A stretch of 26,288 nucleotides of DNA. Source: DASWOJ01 sp964242415. Its GTDB lineage: Bacteria; Pseudomonadota; Alphaproteobacteria; Acetobacterales; Acetobacteraceae. A program made the position numbers and the translations under genes. This document shows positions 22,532-26,288 of this stretch, one piece after another (position 1 is the first letter of the stretch; each line of letters begins with the position of its first letter). The stretch is from positions 1 to 26,288 of the forward strand of contig CAXTAT010000045.1 of assembly GCA_964242415.1 (NCBI GenBank). Direction: 5' to 3'. The notes under the pieces were generated by a model, which did no database searches, was not told the origin of the DNA, and was given only the letters and a program-made list of their open reading frames with translations.

Positions 22532-23048
22532 TCGCGGCCAGCAGCCGGCGCACGCCCTGCTCCACGGTCCCGTCGTTCATCACCGTCTGCCGCTCCACCG
22601 GCAGCGGCAGGTCGATGCCGCGGGACAGCCGGCGGGCGATGTCCACCGCGTCCTCCCGCCCGCGCGCCGCCAGCCGCCGGGCCAGCACGTCGGCGGGGGC
22701 GGACACCTCGATCACCGACACCGGGAAGCGCGCCGCGGCCTCGGCCACGACGGCGCGGGACACGTTGGCGATCACCACCCGGCCGGACGCCAGGTCCAGC
22801 CCGATGTCGGCGGGGATGCCATAATGCAGCCCGTGCGCCCGCCAGGTCAGCGCGAACTCCCCGGCCTGGCGCCGCAGCTCGAAGGCTTGCTCGGTGACGC
22901 TCTCATGCGCCTCCTCCCCGAGGTCGCCGGGCCGGGTGATCAGGCGGCGGACGAAGCGGTAGCGGGGATCGTCGGCCAGGCGGTCCCGGGCGCCGTTCAG
23001 CAGCGTGTCCTTGCCGGACCCTGAGGGTCCCACGATCAGTATCAGCAT
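22497..23048 (-). CDS. phnN: Ribose 1,5-bisphosphate phosphokinase PhnN
   Basis: PhnN phosphorylates alpha-D-ribose 1,5-bisphosphate to PRPP, the last step of the C-P lyase pathway. From the ATG at 23048 the product has 183 residues. It begins MLILIVGPSGSGKDTLLNGARDRL with P-loop GPSGSGKD at 7-14. It continues with RFVRRLITRPGDLGEEAHESVTEQAFELRRQAGEFALTWRAHGLHYGIP, the guanylate-kinase-like acceptor region, and a lid with RRLAARGREDAVDIARRLSR. The frame stays open to 23183, but that leader is translated tandem repeat (MARGDGPR-like) and is rejected. It is separated from phnM by the DUF4279/toxin-antitoxin insert, lies on the opposite strand, and must have its own promoter in or beyond the 13-bp repeats. 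Confidence 0.95.
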   Translation of the reverse strand: MLILIVGPSGSGKDTLLNGARDRLADDPRYRFVRRLITRPGDLGEEAHESVTEQAFELRRQAGEFALTWRAHGLHYGIPADIGLDLASGRVVIANVSRAVVAEAAARFPVSVIEVSAPADVLARRLAARGREDAVDIARRLSRGIDLPLPVERQTVMNDGTVEQGVRRLLAAISRATGAAPQA

Positions 23049-23057
23049 CCAGTCATC

Positions 23058-23124
23058 CCATCGCCGCGGGCCATCACCGCGGGCCATCACCGCGGGCCAT
23101 CGCACGCGGGCCATTTTGCGCGGG
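23058..23124. repeat. 13-14 bp tandem repeats in the phnN leader
   Basis: Units are CCATCGCCGCGGG (23058-23070), CCATCACCGCGGG twice (23071-23083, 23084-23096), then 14-bp variants at 23097-23110 and 23111-23124. The array starts 10 bp upstream of the phnN start codon and lies in the gap shared with the divergent gene at 23204, so unit number would change leader or promoter spacing. Confidence 0.88.
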
Positions 23125-23203
23125 AAGACCTTGGCGGTAGGGTCCGCCCGGCGCAACCCGCGCCGTGACGATCCCCAAGGCAACCGAAGAGGCCACCCGC
23201 CCG

Positions 23204-24979
23204 ATGTTCACCACCCGCCCCGAGATCGCCGGCACCTTCGGCGTGGTCGCCAGCACGCACTGGCTGGCCTCCGCCGCCGGGATGGCGGTGCTGGAGCGCG
23301 GCGGCAATGCCTTCGACGCCGCCGCCGCCGCCGGGTTCGTACTGCAGGTGGCCGAGCCGCACCTGAACGGACCCGGCGGCGACGCCCCCCTCATCATCCA
23401 CAGCGCCCGCACCGGCACGCAGCACGTCATCTGCGGCCAGGGCACCGCACCGGCCGCCGCCACCCTGCCCGCCTTCGCGGCGCTCGGCCTAGACCTGATC
23501 CCTGCGACGGGGCTGCTGCCCGCCGTCGTGCCGGGCGCGTTTGACGCCTGGTGCCTGCTACTGCGCGACTGGGGCACCTGGGAGCTGGCGGACGTGCTGG
23601 CCTTCGCCATCGGCTATGCCCGCAATGGCGTCCCCCTGGTCCCGCGCATCCCCGCCACCATCGAGGGCGTGCGCCCGCTGTTCGAGGCCGAGTGGCCCAC
23701 CAGCGCCGCCGTCTTCCTGCCCGGCGGCAACACCCCCCGCCTGGGCGAGCTGTTTGCCCGCCCCGCCCTGGCCGACACCTGGGACCGCCTGATCGCCGAG
23801 GCCGTGGGCGACACGCGCGAGGCACGGATCGAGGCTGCGCGCCATGCCTGGTACCACGGCTTCGTCGCCGAGGCCGTCGGGCGGTTCTTCGCGGGGAACG
23901 AGGTGCTGGACGCCTCGGGCGAGCGGCATCGCGGGTTCCTGGCGGCGCAGGACTTTGCCGACTGGCAGGCGACGGTGGAGGCGCCGCTGTCCCTCGACTA
24001 CCACGGCCATACCGTGCTGAAGTGCGGCGTCTGGAGCCAGGGGCCAGCGTTCCTGCAGCAGCTCGCCTTGCTGCGCCACACCGACGTTGCGGCCATGGAC
24101 CCGCTGGGCCCGGATTTCGTGCACACCGTGGTGGAGTGCGCCAAGCTCGCCTTCGCCGACCGGGAGGCGTACTACGGCGACCCGGACTTCGTGGACGTGC
24201 CGATCCACCACCTGCTGTCCAACAACTACAACCTGGCGCGTTCGACGGAACTCGACCCGCGGGCGTCGCTGGTGCTCAACCCCGGCACCATCCCGGGCTA
24301 CGACCCGCAGGTGGACCATGGCGCGCACCTGCGGGCCGACATGCTGACCCGTGCCCCCGGCGCCGGGGAGCCGACGGTGGCGCGGATGGGGGTGATCGGC
24401 GCCGACACCGTCCACATCGACGTGATCGACCGCTGGGGCAATATGGTCAGCGCGACGCCCTCCGGCGGCTGGCTGCAATCCTCGCCGGTCATCCCGGAGC
24501 TCGGCTTCTGCATGGGCACCCGGGGGCAGATGTTCTGGCTGCACGGCGGCCTGCCGAACAGCCTGGCGCCGAAGAAGCGCCCGCGCACCACGCTGTCCCC
24601 CAGCTTTGCGCTGCGCGACGGCCAGCCCTGGATGGCGTTCGGCACGCCGGGCGGCGAGCAGCAGGACCAGTGGTCGCTCACGTTCTTCCTGCGCATGGTG
24701 CACGGCAACCTGGGCATCCAGCAGGCGATCGACATGCCGAGCTTCCACACCGAGCACTGGCCCAGCAGCTTCTGGCCCCGCGTGGCCCGGCCCGGCAAGC
24801 TGGTGCTGGAGGGCCGCTTCCCGCAGGCCGTGCTGGACGACCTGCTGGCGCGCGGGCACCTGGCGGAGCGCGGGGAGGACTGGTCCGAGGGCCGGCTGTC
24901 CGCGGCACGGCGGGAGGGCGGGCTGATGTATGCCGGCGCGAACCCCCGGGGAATGCAGGGCTACGCCGTAGGGCGGTAG
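23204..24979 (+). CDS. Gamma-glutamyltransferase family protein
   Basis: This Ntn-hydrolase is related to gamma-glutamyltranspeptidase. From ATG 23204 it has 591 residues and begins MFTTRPEIAGTFGVVASTHWLASAAGMAVLERGGNAFDAAAAAGFVLQVAEPHLNGPGGD, the usual start of this subfamily. A GTG at 23165 is also in frame. The self-cleavage and nucleophile region is ADTVHIDVIDRWGNMVSATPSGGW, with the Thr before VHIDVID as expected nucleophile. Later come RPRTTLSPSFALRDGQPWMAFGTPGGEQQDQWSLTFFLRMV and AARREGGLMYAGANPRGMQGYAVGR. No signal peptide is evident, so a cytoplasmic enzyme acting on glutathione conjugates, acylated substrates or amides is possible. Substrate is unknown. It is divergent from phnN and has no obvious link to phosphonate use. 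Confidence 0.9.
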   Translation: MFTTRPEIAGTFGVVASTHWLASAAGMAVLERGGNAFDAAAAAGFVLQVAEPHLNGPGGDAPLIIHSARTGTQHVICGQGTAPAAATLPAFAALGLDLIPATGLLPAVVPGAFDAWCLLLRDWGTWELADVLAFAIGYARNGVPLVPRIPATIEGVRPLFEAEWPTSAAVFLPGGNTPRLGELFARPALADTWDRLIAEAVGDTREARIEAARHAWYHGFVAEAVGRFFAGNEVLDASGERHRGFLAAQDFADWQATVEAPLSLDYHGHTVLKCGVWSQGPAFLQQLALLRHTDVAAMDPLGPDFVHTVVECAKLAFADREAYYGDPDFVDVPIHHLLSNNYNLARSTELDPRASLVLNPGTIPGYDPQVDHGAHLRADMLTRAPGAGEPTVARMGVIGADTVHIDVIDRWGNMVSATPSGGWLQSSPVIPELGFCMGTRGQMFWLHGGLPNSLAPKKRPRTTLSPSFALRDGQPWMAFGTPGGEQQDQWSLTFFLRMVHGNLGIQQAIDMPSFHTEHWPSSFWPRVARPGKLVLEGRFPQAVLDDLLARGHLAERGEDWSEGRLSAARREGGLMYAGANPRGMQGYAVGR

Positions 24980-25107
24980 CGGCTTCCCATCTCCCACCCG
25001 GCTGAGGGCATGGACGCCGTGACGGGCGCTGAAACCGGCTCTCCTGTAAAAGGCAAATACTTGATGATTATCGAGAGCGGGCGATGCCCGGCGGCGGCTT
25101 GGGTTCC

Positions 25108-25551
25108 ATGAACATACTGCTTTACCTGATCCCCGTTTTGGCGGGCGTGCTGAACGCCGTTCACTCCGGGACCAACGCCCAGCTTACGAAAAGCTTCGAG
25201 CGTCCGTGGTGGGCGGCGCTGTTCGTCTGCGTCATCTCGGGCGTGGCTATCCTGCCGGGCATCCTGGTCGCCCGGGAGAGCTTTCCAAGCCTGGGCAGCC
25301 TGACGAGAACGCCGTGGTGGGCCTGGGCGGGCACCGTGATCGCCGCGGTGCCGATCATCACGACGCTGCTGTTCGCCGGCAGGCTGGGCGGCGCCGCCTA
25401 TAACGGCCTGGTCGTCACCGCAACGATGGTGATGTCCATAGTGCTCGATCAGTTCGGCCTGCTTGGGTTCGATGTGCACGTGACGAACATCTGGCGGATC
25501 GTGGGCGCGGTGCTGATGATAGGGGGAGTAAGCCTGATCTGCTTGTTCTGA
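25108..25551 (+). CDS. DMT-superfamily membrane protein (YdcZ/DUF606 type)
   Basis: The product has 147 residues with four to five hydrophobic helices: NILLYLIPVLAGVLNAVHSGTNAQL, WWAALFVCVISGVAILPGILV, WWAWAGTVIAAVPIITTLLFAG, YNGLVVTATMVMSIVLDQFGLLGF and IWRIVGAVLMIGGVSLICLF. The spacing and the NAVHSGTNAQL motif fit the half-size DMT proteins of the YdcZ/DUF606 family, inner-membrane transporters that probably work as dimers. The first in-frame ATG is at 25084, with GAGCGGG just before it. I prefer 25108 because the hydrophobic segment starts there. The gene lies 128 bp downstream of the gamma-glutamyltransferase gene, and co-transcription is possible. The substrate is unknown. Confidence 0.8.
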   Translation: MNILLYLIPVLAGVLNAVHSGTNAQLTKSFERPWWAALFVCVISGVAILPGILVARESFPSLGSLTRTPWWAWAGTVIAAVPIITTLLFAGRLGGAAYNGLVVTATMVMSIVLDQFGLLGFDVHVTNIWRIVGAVLMIGGVSLICLF

Positions 25552-25652
25552 GATGTTCCATCATTGGCCGCCGACCTACGCCGCCAACGAGGCTTGCCTA
25601 TTTTTGCCGGTTGTCTCTACCGCCCTGCTTTACGATGTATCCCGGCACGGCG

Positions 25653-25790
25653 CTAAGCAGCCTTGTTTGGCCTGACACACAAGCGGGCTGTTTGGCATTC
25701 CTTGTTGATGTGCTTGACGGCGGCTTGGATGGCGCGGCCGAGATCGGCTGCGTTCTCGAACTTCTGGTTGACCAGGTGGGGAGTGATCCG
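25653..25790 (-). pseudogene. 3' remnant of an IS630-type transposase
   Basis: Translated on the minus strand, the stretch ending with the stop codon at 25655-25653 reads KFENAADLGRAIQAAVKHIN followed by KECQTARLCVRPNKAA. This aligns residue by residue with the C-terminus of the adjacent transposase (TFKTAGDLECAVRAGVKKIN, then QKRQMPRPCDGLRKAA). The similarity fades upstream, and an in-frame stop lies at about 25803. The catalytic domain is absent, so this is a diverged, truncated relic of an older element. Confidence 0.75.
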
Positions 25791-25813
25791 GCATCGCTGC
25801 TATAAGCCGCAAA

Positions 25814-26288
25814 CTAAGCAGCCTTTCTTAATCCGTCACACGGACGTGGCATTTGGCGTTTCTGGTTGATCTTCTTGACCCCGGCGCGGACGGCGCATTC
25901 GAGGTCGCCTGCGGTCTTGAACGTCTTGTGGGCGAGAGGGTGCCGCTTGAGATCGCGCCAGGTCCGCTCGATGTCGTTCAACTCAGGGGTGTAGGCTGGC
26001 AGCCACTCGATGGTGATCCAGGGCCGCGCCGCCAGCGCCGCGGCCGATGCTCGGCTGGTGTGGACGGGTCCGTTGTCGAGCACCAGCACCACGGGCCGGC
26101 GCGTGCTGCCGGGCTTGGGGCCGTATCGCCAGCCGAGCAGTTCCAGCAGGCCGATGAAGTCGGCGCTGGTCTTGGTGGGCGAGGTGTGGACGAGCAACTC
26201 GCGGGTGGCGGCGTCGAGCGCGCCCAGCGTCGAACTGAACCGCGCCGGGTTTGCCGGAGGCATGTTGGCTTGAGTGCTACGCGGCCAT
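25814..26288 (-). CDS. IS630-family transposase, C-terminal part (runs off the window)
   Basis: About 157 codons of a DDE transposase are visible and the frame is open to the window edge, so the N-terminal part lies outside. Catalytic motifs are in order: GALDAATRELLVHTSPTKTSADFIGLLELL with the first Asp, VVLVLDNGPVHTSRASAAAL with the second, and WLPAYTPELNDIERTWRDLKRHPLAH with the Glu. This is the characteristic IS630/Tc1-mariner C-terminal half. It ends KKINQKRQMPRPCDGLRKAA. The ATG at 26263 is probably internal, because the upstream codons WPRSTQAN fit the W-x(3)-GQ-x-AN region found before it in homologues. Terminal inverted repeats could not be fixed because the other end is missing. Confidence 0.9.
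   Translation of the reverse strand, partial: WPRSTQANMPPANPARFSSTLGALDAATRELLVHTSPTKTSADFIGLLELLGWRYGPKPGSTRRPVVLVLDNGPVHTSRASAAALAARPWITIEWLPAYTPELNDIERTWRDLKRHPLAHKTFKTAGDLECAVRAGVKKINQKRQMPRPCDGLRKAA

Noticed and set aside
25552..25652. Possible gene between the DMT protein and the IS relic
   Set aside because: Only about 100 bp without a supported start, ribosome site or motif.

Overview
The window is GC-rich DNA from an alphaproteobacterium. The order pcm-like methyltransferase, tolC, popZ (DUF2497), valS on the left, together with the protein sequences, suggests Rhodospirillales or Acetobacterales (an Acetobacteraceae-like genome). That placement is inference; no rRNA marker is present.

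Left part (1-5655): a conserved housekeeping block on the minus strand runs from a PIMT-like methyltransferase through the outer-membrane channel TolC and the polar organiser PopZ to the N-terminal part of valyl-tRNA synthetase, which leaves the window. Three tRNA genes follow (Cys-GCA on +, Leu-CAA on -, Asn-GTT on +), then a small secreted lytic transglycosylase.

Middle part (5833-13511): a long bifunctional PutA for proline catabolism (-), a fusion of a small hydrophobic domain with a DUF4336 domain (+), and a probable two-gene unit (-) of a FlgO-like lipoprotein and a GH133 glycogen debranching enzyme.

Phosphonate part (13889-23048): the repressor gene phnF is divergent from a C-P lyase operon phnG-H-I-J-K-L-M. 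The shared 100-bp region holds a sigma70-like promoter whose -10 overlaps a perfect 16-bp palindrome, the likely PhnF operator. PhnG, H, I and J form the C-P lyase core, PhnK and PhnL are its ABC-type partners, PhnM removes the base from the ribosyl triphosphonate, and PhnN (opposite strand, further right) phosphorylates ribose 1,5-bisphosphate to PRPP. No phnCDE transporter and no phnP are visible. A DUF1045 protein with two H-x-T-L motifs (a 2H phosphoesterase) lies beside phnN and is a candidate for the missing cyclic-phosphate step. Between phnM and the DUF1045 gene sits an accessory insert of a DUF4279-like protein and a HigBA-type toxin-antitoxin pair.

Right part (23204-26288): a gamma-glutamyltransferase-family protein, a small DMT-superfamily (YdcZ/DUF606) membrane protein, the 3' relic of one IS630-type transposase and, beside it, a better preserved IS630 transposase that runs off the window.

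A dispersed palindromic repeat of about 100 bp (terminal arms GTCATTGCGAG / CTCGCAATGAC) occurs at least four times. One copy forms the last ~36 codons and the stop codon of phnI, and another separates phnK from phnL. Short in-frame tandem repeats occur in popZ and in the leader of phnN.
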